Shown piece after piece: positions 1 through 8,414 of a stretch of DNA of 64,000 bases. The notes beneath the pieces were generated by a model. The model had not been told where the DNA came from, did no database searches, and saw only the letters and a list, made by a program, of their open reading frames with translations. The stretch spans positions 248,001 through 312,000 of the forward strand of contig CAZNSX010000005.1 in NCBI GenBank assembly GCA_964575845.1, in the 5' to 3' direction. The DNA comes from CAZNSX01 sp964575845. Lineage in GTDB: Bacteria; UBA8248; CAZNSX01. Both the position numbers and the translations under genes were made by a program. Position 1 is the stretch's first letter; each line of letters starts with the position of its first letter.

Positions 1-275
1 TTAAGGGGGAAGAGCTGGGCAAGCTCTATCAAGAGCTCGGAAACAGCTGGCGGGTCGTGGATGAGCACCACATAGAGAAAGAATATAAATTCAATAACTT
101 CAGGGAGGCGCTTGACTTCACCAACAGGGTGGGAGAGCTCGCCGAAGCTCAGGGCCACCACCCCGACATCTACCTCGCCTGGGGGAAGGTGAAGCTCCAG
201 CTCTGGACCCACAAGGTTGACGGCCTGACCGAGAGCGACTTCGTGTTCGCCGCAAAGGCGGACAGGCTCCTCTGA
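1..275 (+). CDS. phhB: pterin-4a-carbinolamine dehydratase, C-terminal part
   Basis: This is the end of a gene that begins before the window; the frame is open from base 3 and stops at 273-275. The product dehydrates 4a-hydroxy-tetrahydrobiopterin, recycling the pterin cofactor of aromatic amino acid hydroxylases in the cytoplasm. Visible family signatures are the paired histidines in EAQGHHPDIYLAW and the downstream WTHKVDGLTESD segment, which form the active site. A GTG at 57 could be read as a start, but the residues before it (an ELGNSWRVV segment) match the usual N-terminal part of the family, so the true start lies upstream. No hydroxylase gene is visible to confirm a pathway. Family assignment is firm; the physiological role is inferred. 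Confidence 0.9.
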   Translation, partial: KGEELGKLYQELGNSWRVVDEHHIEKEYKFNNFREALDFTNRVGELAEAQGHHPDIYLAWGKVKLQLWTHKVDGLTESDFVFAAKADRLL

Positions 276-299
276 AGGCCCTGAAGCTCCGCCCAGGCC

Positions 300-638
300 C
301 TACGCCAGCCGGGCCACGCGCTCCGGCACGGGGGAGAAGATTTCCTCCATCAAGGCCGGGCCGTCCTCAAGAGCCCGCATACCGTGATGGCAGCCGGGAG
401 GAAACCGCACCGCCTGCCCCGGCCCGAGCACGACCTTCTCCCCCTCTATCGTCACCTCAAGCCGCCCCTCCAGCACCTGGCAGAACTGCTCATCAGGGTG
501 GCTGTGGGCTCCGTGCGCCGAGCATCCCGCCTCAAACCGCTGGCGCAGGATGAGAAGCTTCTCACCCACTATCATCCTGCGGCGAACCCCGTCATAGGGT
601 TCCTTCTCGGGCATTTCATCCCAGGTGTAAATCTCCAT
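300..638 (-). CDS. small cupin-domain protein
   Basis: The protein is about 112 residues and consists of one cupin beta-barrel. The metal-binding motif is visible as the HSHPDEQFCQVLEG stretch (two His, one Glu) and a second motif near PPGCHHGMRA. Members bind a metal and act as dioxygenases, isomerases or sensors; the substrate cannot be told. The start at 638 is chosen because a GGAGG sits 5-6 bases upstream and the MEIYTWDEM start is typical; the longer reading up to 713 has no such site and adds a basic, non-family extension. It converges on the pterin dehydratase gene, with only 24 bases between the two stops. Confidence 0.75.
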   Translation of the reverse strand: MEIYTWDEMPEKEPYDGVRRRMIVGEKLLILRQRFEAGCSAHGAHSHPDEQFCQVLEGRLEVTIEGEKVVLGPGQAVRFPPGCHHGMRALEDGPALMEEIFSPVPERVARLA

Positions 639-908
639 GGCGATCCTCCAGGCTGAGATTGAAAGGGGACCTGAAGCCAGCTCTCTCTTCCAAGCACGCC
701 TGAGCATACCCAAAGCCCCAGAATTGCGTCAAGGAGCAAAGATTTGCCCTTATTTGTGCCGGATTTGTGAAAGGCGCACCCATTGAAAGCCCTTATGGTA
801 GGAAATATAACCTTTAGCATCTTGATGAAAGGGTGGATAATGGGAGCGCCCCCCATGGTCCGGCGAACGCAGAGGAGCCCTTGCCGAGCCGGGGAGGAGG
901 AGAAAGGA

Positions 909-1427
909 ATGAGGCGGCTGACGGTAGTCCTTATCGTTGGTTTGATATTGCTCCTCGCACTTGAGGGGAAGACGAGGGCACTGAATGAGCCAAGAACCAT
1001 TAATGGGATCACTCCGGTAGTGCTGGTGAGTGAAGGCGTCCCCCTCGCAGAAAAAGAGCTCGCCGACCATCTCTTTTCCGCCCTCAAAGCCAGTCTCCCG
1101 GATATGAAAGTCCTCCCGCCCCGGACCTCAAGAATGTATGGAGGCCTGGAGTCCCTCTGCCCGCCGCCCACAGGCTGCCTTATCCTAATTGTTGCTGCGG
1201 CCAGGCCCGAAGGAGAGGACGCCTGGCACGGAAGCATCTCCCTCATGGCCTACCGTCTAGGGAAGCCCTCAGATAAAGAGCATGCGCCGCTAGGCTCGAT
1301 GTTGCAGAAACCCCAACGCTTCAGCGGCTACCCCTCCCGCGACCTCGCCGGTATGGTCAAGGCGTATATTGATGAGGTAGTGAGCGGGTTTGCCGCGGGG
1401 TTTAGGAAGGGGGAGATTGGGAAGTGA
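909..1427 (+). CDS. exported protein of unknown function
   Basis: A 172-residue protein beginning with a clear signal peptide (MRRLTVVLIVGLILLLALEG) with cleavage probably around residue 20-25. A GGGGAGGAGG stretch lies about 9 bases before the ATG at 909, which is why this start is preferred over the in-frame codon at 783. The mature part has no motif I recognise; it includes a segment with several cysteines and prolines (LCPPPTGC) and ends in a helical basic tail. It stands alone, 26 bases upstream of the AbiGi-like gene and in the same direction, so the two could be cotranscribed. Function unknown. Confidence 0.6.
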   Translation: MRRLTVVLIVGLILLLALEGKTRALNEPRTINGITPVVLVSEGVPLAEKELADHLFSALKASLPDMKVLPPRTSRMYGGLESLCPPPTGCLILIVAAARPEGEDAWHGSISLMAYRLGKPSDKEHAPLGSMLQKPQRFSGYPSRDLAGMVKAYIDEVVSGFAAGFRKGEIGK

Positions 1428-1453
1428 GGGGGCCGATCGATAGGAGTAAATAA

Positions 1454-2194
1454 ATGTCTCCATTGCAGCGATATGTCTCAAAAGAGTTGACCCACTTTGT
1501 GGGGAGAACTCTGACTGAGGAAGAGGACCAGTACAAGCTGCTTATCAAAATTCTTAAATCAGGCTGGCTCAGCCCACCCCCTCATGAGCACATTTCTGTA
1601 ATAATATTGGATATAACAACCAATGCACGGATCAGTGAAAATGAAATGTACTCCCCGATGGCCGTCTGTTTTTGCGATATTCCGGTCGATGACTTGGGCC
1701 TCCATATAAGTAAATACAGTCCTTTTGGGCTCTCCTTCCTTAAGTTATTTATAGTCCAAAAAGGTGCCAATCCAGTTTTCTATATCTCTAAGAACTCCAC
1801 ATTGAGCGCTACAGATTCCCACCTCCGATCAGACCTTTTTGATGAGATGCTTAGGAAGTATCAGGAGCTTTCAAGTCTATCAGCTGAATTGCGTAGGCAA
1901 CACGGCCTCTCACCCCAAATCTCTCGAGCTCTCACAGAACTTCTTAGCCTGGAGCAATTCCTGAACTTTCAGGTCTTCAGCTTCTTAAAGTGCTTTGACG
2001 ACAAAAAACCAGATGACGATCCTGATAACTTCTACATGGAACGCGAATGGCGACTGCTGGGCAACCTTGACTTCCAGCTGGACGATGTACACCGCGTTAT
2101 ATTGCCCCAATCCTATGCTAGACGTTTGCGCCAAGATGTACCTGAGTATGTTGGGCAGGTCACTTTTGTCGAGCCTTCACCGGAAGTCGTGTAG
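1454..2194 (+). CDS. AbiGi-like abortive-infection family protein
   Basis: The 246-residue product resembles the AbiGi family, the putative antitoxin half of the lactococcal AbiG phage-abortive system. Supporting features are the N-terminal SKELTHFVGR segment, the KSGWLSPPPHE segment and the NEMYSPMAVCFCDIPVDDLG core, which I recall as the conserved spine of this family. A TAGGAG lies 7 bases before the ATG. In AbiG the partner toxin AbiGii follows; here the next gene is a potassium channel and no AbiGii-like gene is visible, so it is either a solitary member or has a different partner. The gene is visibly AT-richer than the flanking housekeeping genes, as are the next three genes, which suggests acquisition together. 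Family call from memory of motifs, without a database search. Confidence 0.55.
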   Translation: MSPLQRYVSKELTHFVGRTLTEEEDQYKLLIKILKSGWLSPPPHEHISVIILDITTNARISENEMYSPMAVCFCDIPVDDLGLHISKYSPFGLSFLKLFIVQKGANPVFYISKNSTLSATDSHLRSDLFDEMLRKYQELSSLSAELRRQHGLSPQISRALTELLSLEQFLNFQVFSFLKCFDDKKPDDDPDNFYMEREWRLLGNLDFQLDDVHRVILPQSYARRLRQDVPEYVGQVTFVEPSPEVV

Positions 2195-2195
2195 G

Positions 2196-2256
2196 GTTAA
2201 ACCCGCCTCGCCTTTATCTGACATAAACATTCACGGTCTGAGCATGGCCCAGCCCG
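2196..2256. repeat. intergenic palindromic repeat, diverged copy A
   Basis: Directly after the AbiGi-like stop codon. It shares the CGCCTTTATCTG core with copies D and E, and a partial CACGGT/GAGCATGGCC second half. It is the most degraded member of the family described at 3081-3150. Confidence 0.45.
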
Positions 2257-2274
2257 CTTTATGGTGATTGAACC

Positions 2275-3069
2275 ATGCAACTGAAGAAACGAGTGCATGA
2301 GATTCTTGAGGTTGCGGCTCCGGGAGATCGGGCAAGCAGGATTTTTGATATTTTCATTTTGTCGCTGATCTCTCTGAACATAGCGGCCCTGATTGCAGAA
2401 ACGGTCAAACCTATATATGACCTATCGCCTAGCTTCTTCAGGGTATTTGAAATTGTCTCAATTCTGATCTTCTCGGTTGAATATATCCTGCGGATTTGGT
2501 CTTGCACAATCTCTCCGTCCTACGCGCCTTCGGTGCGGGGTCGGGTTCGATTTTCCCTTACACCCTTGGCTTTGGTTGACCTTTTCGCCGTTCTGCCCTT
2601 TTATCTGCCTTTCCTCGGCTTGGACCTCCGTTTCATCCGGGCTATAAGGCTGTTTCGGCTATTCCGTGTCGCAAAGCTCGCCCGATATTCCTCGGCTATT
2701 CAGACCCTTGGTCGCGTCTTGTCCGCAAAGAGGCAGGAACTTGTCATCACGATATTCTTTCTCTTCCTGATTCTTGTATTGGCGTCTTCGTTGATGTTTT
2801 TTGTGGAGAACGAAGCGCAGCCAGAGGGTTTTTCCAGTATTCCCGCTGCAATGTGGTGGGCCATAACGACGCTATCAACAGTTGGTTATGGTGACCTTTA
2901 TCCAGTTACTCCAATCGGGAAGGTTCTGGCTTCTATCATCGCCATATTGGGCATTGGGATGTTCGCCTTGCCGACCGGCATTCTCGGCGCTGGCTTTATT
3001 GAAGAAATTCAAAATCGCAAGAGAAGCCCGAAACTGTGCCCGCACTGTGGAAAAGAGATTAGTGGATAA
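2275..3069 (+). CDS. voltage-gated potassium channel, six-transmembrane
   Basis: A 264-residue inner-membrane channel of the Kv/KvAP type. S1-S3 occupy about residues 25-115, S4 carries regularly spaced arginines (R120, R123 and further in FIRAIRLFRLFRVAKLARY), and the pore loop has the potassium selectivity filter TTLSTVGYGD (about residues 198-207) followed by S6 (about 215-240). The C-terminus ends with a CPHCGK two-cysteine knuckle, unusual for such short channels and possibly a zinc-binding or oligomerisation tail. No cyclic-nucleotide or RCK domain follows. The ATG at 2275 is the first methionine of the frame. It sits among small accessory genes with repeats on both sides; the channel family is firm, the role (potential or osmotic homeostasis, or part of a defence module) is unknown. 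Confidence 0.9.
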   Translation: MQLKKRVHEILEVAAPGDRASRIFDIFILSLISLNIAALIAETVKPIYDLSPSFFRVFEIVSILIFSVEYILRIWSCTISPSYAPSVRGRVRFSLTPLALVDLFAVLPFYLPFLGLDLRFIRAIRLFRLFRVAKLARYSSAIQTLGRVLSAKRQELVITIFFLFLILVLASSLMFFVENEAQPEGFSSIPAAMWWAITTLSTVGYGDLYPVTPIGKVLASIIAILGIGMFALPTGILGAGFIEEIQNRKRSPKLCPHCGKEISG

Positions 3070-3080
3070 TGTGCGCAGGG

Positions 3081-3150
3081 TAGCCTGAGGCTGCGCGTCA
3101 CCTTTGTAGTGTCGGGGGTCACGGCGCAGCCGTGACCTACCCGCCTCGCC
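3081..3150. repeat. intergenic palindromic repeat, copy B
   Basis: Best-preserved copy of a repeat family. It contains GAGGCTGCGCGTCACCTTT, then a perfect hairpin: GGTCACGGC (3117-3125), a 3-base loop, GCCGTGACC (3129-3137), then CTACCCGCCTCGCC. It lies 11 bases after the channel stop codon. Related copies lie after the stops of neighbouring genes at 2196, 3650, 4445, about 10000 and 10760. It could act as a transcription terminator or REP-like element; there is no T-tract. Confidence 0.7.
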
Positions 3151-3178
3151 AGCGATTTGTATGAGAGGGGGGGGAGAG

Positions 3179-3649
3179 ATGGACATAATAAGAGCGAAAG
3201 CTTCGTTGTCACCACACGAGCTATCTATACTTACTTCAGAATTTGAAAAGCATAAGAAAAGTACGGGCCTTGCATATGTGCTGTGGTTTTTCCTCGGAAC
3301 TCTAGGTGTGCATAGGATTTATATAGGAAAAGCATGGTCAGGCATTGGCTATCTGATATTAGGCGCCCTTGCATGGAATTTTCTTATTGCTCATATAGCT
3401 GGGCCTAGCGGAGCAGTACGCCTCGCAGTATGGCTCGGGGACCTGCATCCCTCCCTTCTGCGGCCTGCAGCAATTGTGATAGATCTCTATCCTGCCTTTA
3501 TAGGCTCTGCAGTAATTCTATGGATCATCATTGGTATATGGTGGATAGTAGATTTATTTACAATCCCTCGGCAGATTAGAAAAATCTACGAACGAACGGA
3601 AAGCAGAATCATTGAAGCTATAATAAGAAATAGAAGTCAGGTAGGGTGA
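3179..3649 (+). CDS. TM2-domain membrane protein
   Basis: A 156-residue protein with the TM2 signature: a first hydrophobic helix (LAYVLWFFLGTLGVHRIYIG) with the conserved G-x-x-G-x-H-R-x-Y-x-G turn, then a second helix starting at SGIGYLILGAL. A third hydrophobic segment and a WWIVDLF motif near the C-terminus also match TM2 proteins. TM2 proteins are small membrane proteins of largely unknown function. The start at 3179 is preferred because a run of GGGGGGGGAGAG precedes it at good distance; a codon at 3161 is in frame but lies within that purine run. Repeats flank the gene on both sides. Confidence 0.8.
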   Translation: MDIIRAKASLSPHELSILTSEFEKHKKSTGLAYVLWFFLGTLGVHRIYIGKAWSGIGYLILGALAWNFLIAHIAGPSGAVRLAVWLGDLHPSLLRPAAIVIDLYPAFIGSAVILWIIIGIWWIVDLFTIPRQIRKIYERTESRIIEAIIRNRSQVG

Positions 3650-3715
3650 TGCTGCACCTCCCCTTTATTTAGTATCGGTAGTCACGGCCCGACCGTGACC
3701 TACCCACTATCCGGC
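3650..3715. repeat. intergenic palindromic repeat, copy C
   Basis: Follows the TM2 gene stop. Contains CCCTTTATTTAGTAT and the hairpin GTCACGG (3681-3687), loop CCCGA, CCGTGAC (3693-3699), with GGTA/TACC extending the stem through one bulge, and ends with a TATCCGGC element as in copy E. Confidence 0.65.
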
Positions 3716-3745
3716 TAGCAGAATGAGCGAAGGAGGACAGGTAAT

Positions 3746-4444
3746 ATGTCCCTAGAGTTTGGCCCAGACAGGGCAGATAGACTATCTGCCAAGGAAGAAT
3801 ATAAATTACTGCTAAACATATGGAACGCCGAATTTCAAAGGCAGAATTATTGGGTAACTATTTTTCTCCTAGTTAACGCTGCTATACTCTACGGGCTTAT
3901 TTTTTATCAATCTCTTTGTATCCATCGCGTGCTTTTAAGTATTATTGCAATATCCTTTGCGATCACATTCAATGGCTGCTTCTATATAGGCATACGCCGG
4001 ATAAGAAAGGATGCCGATTTAAGAAACAATAGGCTTAGGCAACTTGAATATTTAATTGGTATTGGGGGCGAAGGAGTGGTAAGCCTGGGTAATACATTTT
4101 TCTATCAAGATATCCCTGGTGGAATAATATTTAAAATTGATGGAAAAGATAGCCCTGTTAAACCAATGGGTCCTAATGTGCGCCAACTGAACCTTCATAT
4201 CCTTCTTATAATTATGGCAGTGATGACAACTGTCTCAGAGCTGCTTATTGCCTTATGGATCATGTCAATATGGGTTTTATTAATTGTGGCTGTAATCATA
4301 GCTATAACATTGCGCATTTACCGCAAGGTAATCGCAGACTTAATTAAACGAACAGAAGACACACAGAAATTGAAAACCCTAATATATGCAGGAGTATCAA
4401 AAATAAAGGATATCGCGACAAGGCCTTTCAGAGAAGTTCAGTAG
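3746..4444 (+). CDS. four-helix membrane protein of unknown function
   Basis: A 232-residue protein with two hydrophobic hairpins: residues about 36-55 and 63-82, then about 150-170 and 172-192. Between them lies a soluble domain of about 65 residues, and the C-terminus is a basic helix. The N-terminal LSAKEEYKLLLNIWNAEFQRQNYW segment precedes the first helix. The layout loosely recalls the RipA-type octameric membrane proteins, but I cannot confirm this. The ATG follows GGAGGACAG with a 5-7 base gap. Base composition is distinctly AT-rich (24 G+C of 60 in the line I counted at 4321-4380) compared with the neighbouring dehydrogenase gene, indicating a different origin. Function unknown. Confidence 0.7.
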   Translation: MSLEFGPDRADRLSAKEEYKLLLNIWNAEFQRQNYWVTIFLLVNAAILYGLIFYQSLCIHRVLLSIIAISFAITFNGCFYIGIRRIRKDADLRNNRLRQLEYLIGIGGEGVVSLGNTFFYQDIPGGIIFKIDGKDSPVKPMGPNVRQLNLHILLIIMAVMTTVSELLIALWIMSIWVLLIVAVIIAITLRIYRKVIADLIKRTEDTQKLKTLIYAGVSKIKDIATRPFREVQ

Positions 4445-4520
4445 GCTAAGCCTGCGCGTCGCCTTTATCTGGCATGGATAGCCGAGGAGGTCACACCCCC
4501 GCCGTGACCCTTCACGACCC
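4445..4520. repeat. intergenic palindromic repeat, copy D
   Basis: Starts at the stop codon of the preceding membrane-protein gene. Contains CCTGCGCGTCGCCTTTATCTGGCAT and the arms GGTCAC (4489-4494) and GTGACC (4504-4509). Confidence 0.65.
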
Positions 4521-4727
4521 ATATAACGAGACTGTGCCTCACCCCACCCCGCCAGCGTCGAGGCGTGGTCCTCCCTTCCCTCTCCCCATCATCGGCAACC
4601 ACATCTCACAGCCACTCCCGGCGTTTTCCCGGCAAAGGCCATTGGCTTTCCCGGCTTCCCGCGCTACACTTGGGGGAAAGCCAATTCACACGTCCCGGTG
4701 ATACTTCAAAGGAGAGGAGAATACGGC

Positions 4728-5621
4728 ATGGCGCGGAGCGAAACGGTCGGGGTTATAGGTCTAGGCAGGATGGGGAGCCCGCTCGCGCGGAGGCTCGTGG
4801 GGGAGAAGGTGCCCCTCATGGTGTGGGATATCGTGCGCGAGGCCCGCAAGCCCTTCGAAAAAATCAAGGGCGTCGAGGTTGCGGAGCCTTCAGAGATGGC
4901 GAGGAGGTGCAAGGTCATCTTCTTCGTCGTCCCCTCCTCGGCAGAAATAGAGCAATGCCTTAAGGGGAAGAGTGGGGTGCTTGAGAACGCGAGACCGGGG
5001 CTCGTCATCTATGACCTGACCACCTCGGACCCCGTGAAGACGCGCGGGCTAGCGCGCCTTGCGGAGAAGAAGGGCATCCACTATCTTGACGCCGGGATGA
5101 GCGGCGCGCCCTCGGGCGTGCTGGCGGGAACGCTCACCCTGATGGTCGGTGGGGACGCGAAGGTGCTCAGGCGGACGAAGAGATTCCTCAGGCACTTTGC
5201 GAAGAACATCTTCCACCTGGGGGAGGTGGGCTCCGGGCATGCCATGAAGATCGTCAACAACATGGTCACGCACACCGCCTTCCTCGCCACCTGCCAGGCC
5301 GCCCGCCTTGTCGAGCGCATGGGGATGAGGGTCGAGGACATGGTGGAGGTCTTCAACGTCTCGACCGCCTTCAGCTACGCCAGCCGGTACCGCTTCCCAA
5401 AGAACATCCTCTCCGGGAAGTGGAACGCCCTGGCGCGCATCTATAACCCCCACAAGGACGTGGGCCTCGCAGTCGCTCTCGGTAAGAAGTACGGGGCCGA
5501 GATGGGGCTCATCGAGGAGACCTACGCATTCCTGAAGAAAGCCGCCGCACGGGGGATGCTGGAGGAGGACTACTCCCTCCTCTTCCGCGAGTTCGAGAAG
5601 ATCCGGAGGGTGCAGGCCTGA
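4728..5621 (+). CDS. NAD(P)-dependent beta-hydroxyacid dehydrogenase
   Basis: A 297-residue member of the 3-hydroxyisobutyrate/tartronate-semialdehyde reductase family, which oxidises short beta-hydroxyacids reversibly. The N-terminal Rossmann motif is GLGRMGSPLARRL, the substrate-binding motif is AGMSGAPSGVLAGTLTLMVGG-like (about residues 120-140), and the catalytic lysine lies in HAMKIVNNM. Length is normal for the family. The ATG at 4728 is chosen because GGAGAGGAG precedes it; a GTG at 4698 is in frame but lacks a ribosome site. The gene stands alone between AT-rich accessory genes and an oppositely oriented transporter. Exact substrate cannot be inferred. Confidence 0.9.
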   Translation: MARSETVGVIGLGRMGSPLARRLVGEKVPLMVWDIVREARKPFEKIKGVEVAEPSEMARRCKVIFFVVPSSAEIEQCLKGKSGVLENARPGLVIYDLTTSDPVKTRGLARLAEKKGIHYLDAGMSGAPSGVLAGTLTLMVGGDAKVLRRTKRFLRHFAKNIFHLGEVGSGHAMKIVNNMVTHTAFLATCQAARLVERMGMRVEDMVEVFNVSTAFSYASRYRFPKNILSGKWNALARIYNPHKDVGLAVALGKKYGAEMGLIEETYAFLKKAAARGMLEEDYSLLFREFEKIRRVQA

Positions 5622-5680
5622 GCCGGGCGGGGTGTGGGGAATCTTTCGAGGCCGCTCAACCTATAAGTGGGTGAATCCTT

Positions 5681-7459
5681 TCAGAAAGGCCAGATCATCG
5701 GGATGAGAAGAACCGCAAGCCCCCAGAATATCAGGTTGAGTGGTACGCCGATGCGGACGTAGTCGCCGAAGCGGTACCCTCCGGGCGCGTAAATCATGGT
5801 ATTTGTTTGATATCCCACCGGTGTCGCGAAGCTGGTCGAGGCGGCGAAGGTGATGGCGATCAGAAATGGCCTGGGGCTCACGTTCATGGACGCAGCGATG
5901 GAAAGTGCAATGGGCGCGAGCAGCACGGCGGCGGCATTGTTCGACATGGTCTCGGTCAGCCCCGCGGTGATCAAATAGAGCACAGCCAAAACCATGAGCG
6001 GTCCGTAACCCTCAAAGGGACCCAGCGCTGATTCCGCCAGCCAGCCGGCGGCCCCGCTCTGTTCCATGGCAAGGCCCAGGGGAAGAATACCCCCCAGCAG
6101 GAAGATCACCCTCCAATCTATGGCCTGGTAGGCTTCCTCGATGGTCAGGCAGCGGGACAGCACCATCCCGACGGCGCCGACTATTGCAGCCACTAATATC
6201 GAGACGATATTCAGTGCGGCCAGTGTGACCACCCCGAGCAGGATAATCAGCGCCATGGCGGCCCGGTCCTTGCGCAGGTAGAGCTCGGTCAATTCGTTCG
6301 TCACTATGAGGTCCCTCGAGTTCATGATGTGGGATACTTCATCCTTGCTCCCCTGCAAGAGCAGGGTATCGCCTCCGTCAAGATGGATTTCCGCCAGACG
6401 GCTGCGCAGGACCCTGCCGCGCCTCTGAATCGCAAGGACCACGCTCCCGAAGCGCCGGTGAAAATCGGATGTCCGCAAGGTGCGCCCGACCAGGCTCGAG
6501 CGAGGGGGTACCAGGGCCTCGACGAGTTTCATTTCATCAGAACTCAGCTTCTCGTCATCCATCCTCACATCGGACTGCAATTCGAAGCCGTATCTATCCG
6601 CCATGCCGATAAGCCGATCAACGTTGCCGTGAAGCAACAGGATATCTCCCGCCTCTATCCCGGCGCCCCTGGGTCGCCAACTGCCACTTTCATCCCTCAA
6701 AAGCCTGATGAGCTCCACTTCGCCCCCATCGCCCGCTTCGCTCTCCTCCCAGGTCTTGCCTATAAGCGGGGAATTTTCAGCGACCCGCATCTCCGCGAGG
6801 TAGTCAGCAAGACGGTATTTGTCCACCCGCTGCTCTTCTCCTTCGCTCGCGGGAAGAAGCCGGTGAGCCGTTATCACCAGGTATATTATGCCGACAACCG
6901 ACATGGCCAGCCCCAGCGGGGCAAACTCGAAGAGACCGAAGGCCTCTATGCCCCTGCTCACCGCTATCGAATTAACCAGAATGTTGGTGGAGGTGCCGAT
7001 CAGGGTGCACACGCCACCGAATTGGCTCGCAAAGGACAAGGGTATCAGAACGCGGGAGGCACAGACGTTGCGCGCCCTGGCCAGCACGATCGCAATGGGA
7101 ATGAAGACGGCCACCGTCGCGGTATTCACGATAAAAGCCGACAGTGGAGCTATGGTAATGCACAAGACAAAAACCAGGCTGGTCTGGCTCTTTCCGGCGA
7201 GCCTGTCTATGAAGTGCGTGAGCCATTGCACCAGACCCGTGCGCACCAACCCCGTGCTCAGAACAAACATGGCGGCCACGGTCGCCGTGGCGGGGCTTGC
7301 AAAACCATAAAGGATCTGGTCCCTGTTTATCAGCCCGAGCGCCACCAACGCCACGAGCACACACATGGCTATCAGGTCTACATTCAGCTTCCCACTGACA
7401 AAAAGGGCCATTGCGCCAGCAACGACCGCAAGCACCAATATGGGTTCCATGGCCGGCAT
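5681..7459 (-). CDS. SLC13-family anion/sodium symporter with two RCK_C domains
   Basis: A 592-residue inner-membrane transporter. The N-terminal half has about six helices including the SLC13 signature around FIVNTATVAVFIPIAIVLAR and GTSTNILVNSIA; the C-terminal half repeats the fold with TETMSNNAAAVLLAPIALS and ATPVGYQTNTMIYAPGGYRF. Between them (about residues 205-395) are two TrkA-C/RCK_C domains, each ending in a GDxLLLxG element (GDILLLHG, GDTLLLQG). This architecture is typical of bacterial SLC13 proteins that move sulfate, dicarboxylates or similar anions, with the RCK_C pair as cytoplasmic regulator. The start may be the ATG at 7450 (MEPILV) rather than 7459. Substrate not predictable. 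Confidence 0.88.
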   Translation of the reverse strand: MPAMEPILVLAVVAGAMALFVSGKLNVDLIAMCVLVALVALGLINRDQILYGFASPATATVAAMFVLSTGLVRTGLVQWLTHFIDRLAGKSQTSLVFVLCITIAPLSAFIVNTATVAVFIPIAIVLARARNVCASRVLIPLSFASQFGGVCTLIGTSTNILVNSIAVSRGIEAFGLFEFAPLGLAMSVVGIIYLVITAHRLLPASEGEEQRVDKYRLADYLAEMRVAENSPLIGKTWEESEAGDGGEVELIRLLRDESGSWRPRGAGIEAGDILLLHGNVDRLIGMADRYGFELQSDVRMDDEKLSSDEMKLVEALVPPRSSLVGRTLRTSDFHRRFGSVVLAIQRRGRVLRSRLAEIHLDGGDTLLLQGSKDEVSHIMNSRDLIVTNELTELYLRKDRAAMALIILLGVVTLAALNIVSILVAAIVGAVGMVLSRCLTIEEAYQAIDWRVIFLLGGILPLGLAMEQSGAAGWLAESALGPFEGYGPLMVLAVLYLITAGLTETMSNNAAAVLLAPIALSIAASMNVSPRPFLIAITFAASTSFATPVGYQTNTMIYAPGGYRFGDYVRIGVPLNLIFWGLAVLLIPMIWPF

Positions 7460-7661
7460 CTTAAGCTAGCTGCGGGGGGGAAGCTGTTCGCCGCGTCTAT
7501 AATTTCAGCAAACCCGTCCCGCCCCTTCCCATCCAACCAGCCCGCTGGCCCGCCAGCGGCGGGAGAAGTTTATTCCGCAAAACCCCGTGAATCTCCAGCT
7601 CCTCAGCTTATGCTCCAGGGCTTTCCCCTAAAACGCGCTGAAACTAAGAGTTCGACATCCC

Positions 7662-8339
7662 TCATACCTCCCTCAGCTTCCTCTTTTCTCTCCTTTGAGG
7701 GAGGATTTTCCAGAGCACAAAGATAAATATTGGAATTGCGATGAATATTATGTCGTCAATCCTTCCCGGCGACAAATCGGGCATGAAGTAATAGGTAACG
7801 CCACCGAGAATGAGGCTCCAGCGAAGGGCCCGGCCATATCCCATGAAGGTGAAGACCCGGAGGAAGGTCATGTACAGGAAAGACCAGAAAAAGAACATCA
7901 ACACGTCTCCAAGATAGCGGTATCGAGCGGGGAGCAGGCCGGAAATGCCCCGCAAGACTCGCTCGTAGAATGACCTCTGTTTCTTGAAGCGGACCTTCAT
8001 TACCTCGCCGATTGTCATTCTCTCATCTATATAGGTCCCGGCTGGTATCAGAAAATCCAGGTTGAAGGTGGAGCTCCTCTCATGAAGGGCTGCATTGGTC
8101 GAGTTGAAAGGAAGGTTCAGCGTGTGCCTCAGGACCAAGAATCCGGAGAGAATCAGGGACGCCAAGAAAAGTAGCAGTATAATCTGAAAGGCGGTCTTCT
8201 GCATGGTATGTCTATGATTGGCCTGGCCAGAGGCCTTGAGTCGAAGGTTAATGAGGCGCCTTGCTCCGAACAGGATCCCGACGGCAAGGATGGCCGCCAG
8301 AATGACTAAGAGCATGACCTGATGGGCCGCCCCTTGCAC
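7662..8339 (-). CDS. polytopic membrane protein of unknown function
   Basis: A 225-residue protein with an N-terminal helix (MLLVILAAILAVGILFGARR), a second at about residues 50-70, a loop of about 60 residues (possibly extracytoplasmic), two helices around DVLMFFFWSFLYMTFLRVF and RALRWSLILGGVTYYF, and a last one at FIAIPIFIFVLWKIL before a basic tail. I do not recognise the family. The first codon would be GTG at 8339, preceded by GGCAGGGG; an ATG at 8315 is an alternative. It is followed on the same strand by non-coding DNA and then the SLC13 gene, and preceded by the LapA-domain gene, so a small membrane-protein operon is possible. Confidence 0.65.
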   Translation of the reverse strand: MQGAAHQVMLLVILAAILAVGILFGARRLINLRLKASGQANHRHTMQKTAFQIILLLFLASLILSGFLVLRHTLNLPFNSTNAALHERSSTFNLDFLIPAGTYIDERMTIGEVMKVRFKKQRSFYERVLRGISGLLPARYRYLGDVLMFFFWSFLYMTFLRVFTFMGYGRALRWSLILGGVTYYFMPDLSPGRIDDIIFIAIPIFIFVLWKILPQRREKRKLREV

Positions 8340-8414
8340 GGCTTGAACCCCTGCCTCTTATGTGCATTTATCTCTTATTGGATATTTCTCAGGGACCGCC
8401 GTCGTACGAACGGA

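Noticed and set aside
2196..4520. Integron-like cassette array with attC sites
   Set aside because: One palindromic element per gene suggested cassettes, but copies B and C lack the GTTRRRY/RYYYAAC core sites and no integrase is visible.
6329..7726. 465-codon plus-strand open frame
   Set aside because: Antisense to the SLC13 transporter gene, histidine- and glutamine-rich without any motif.
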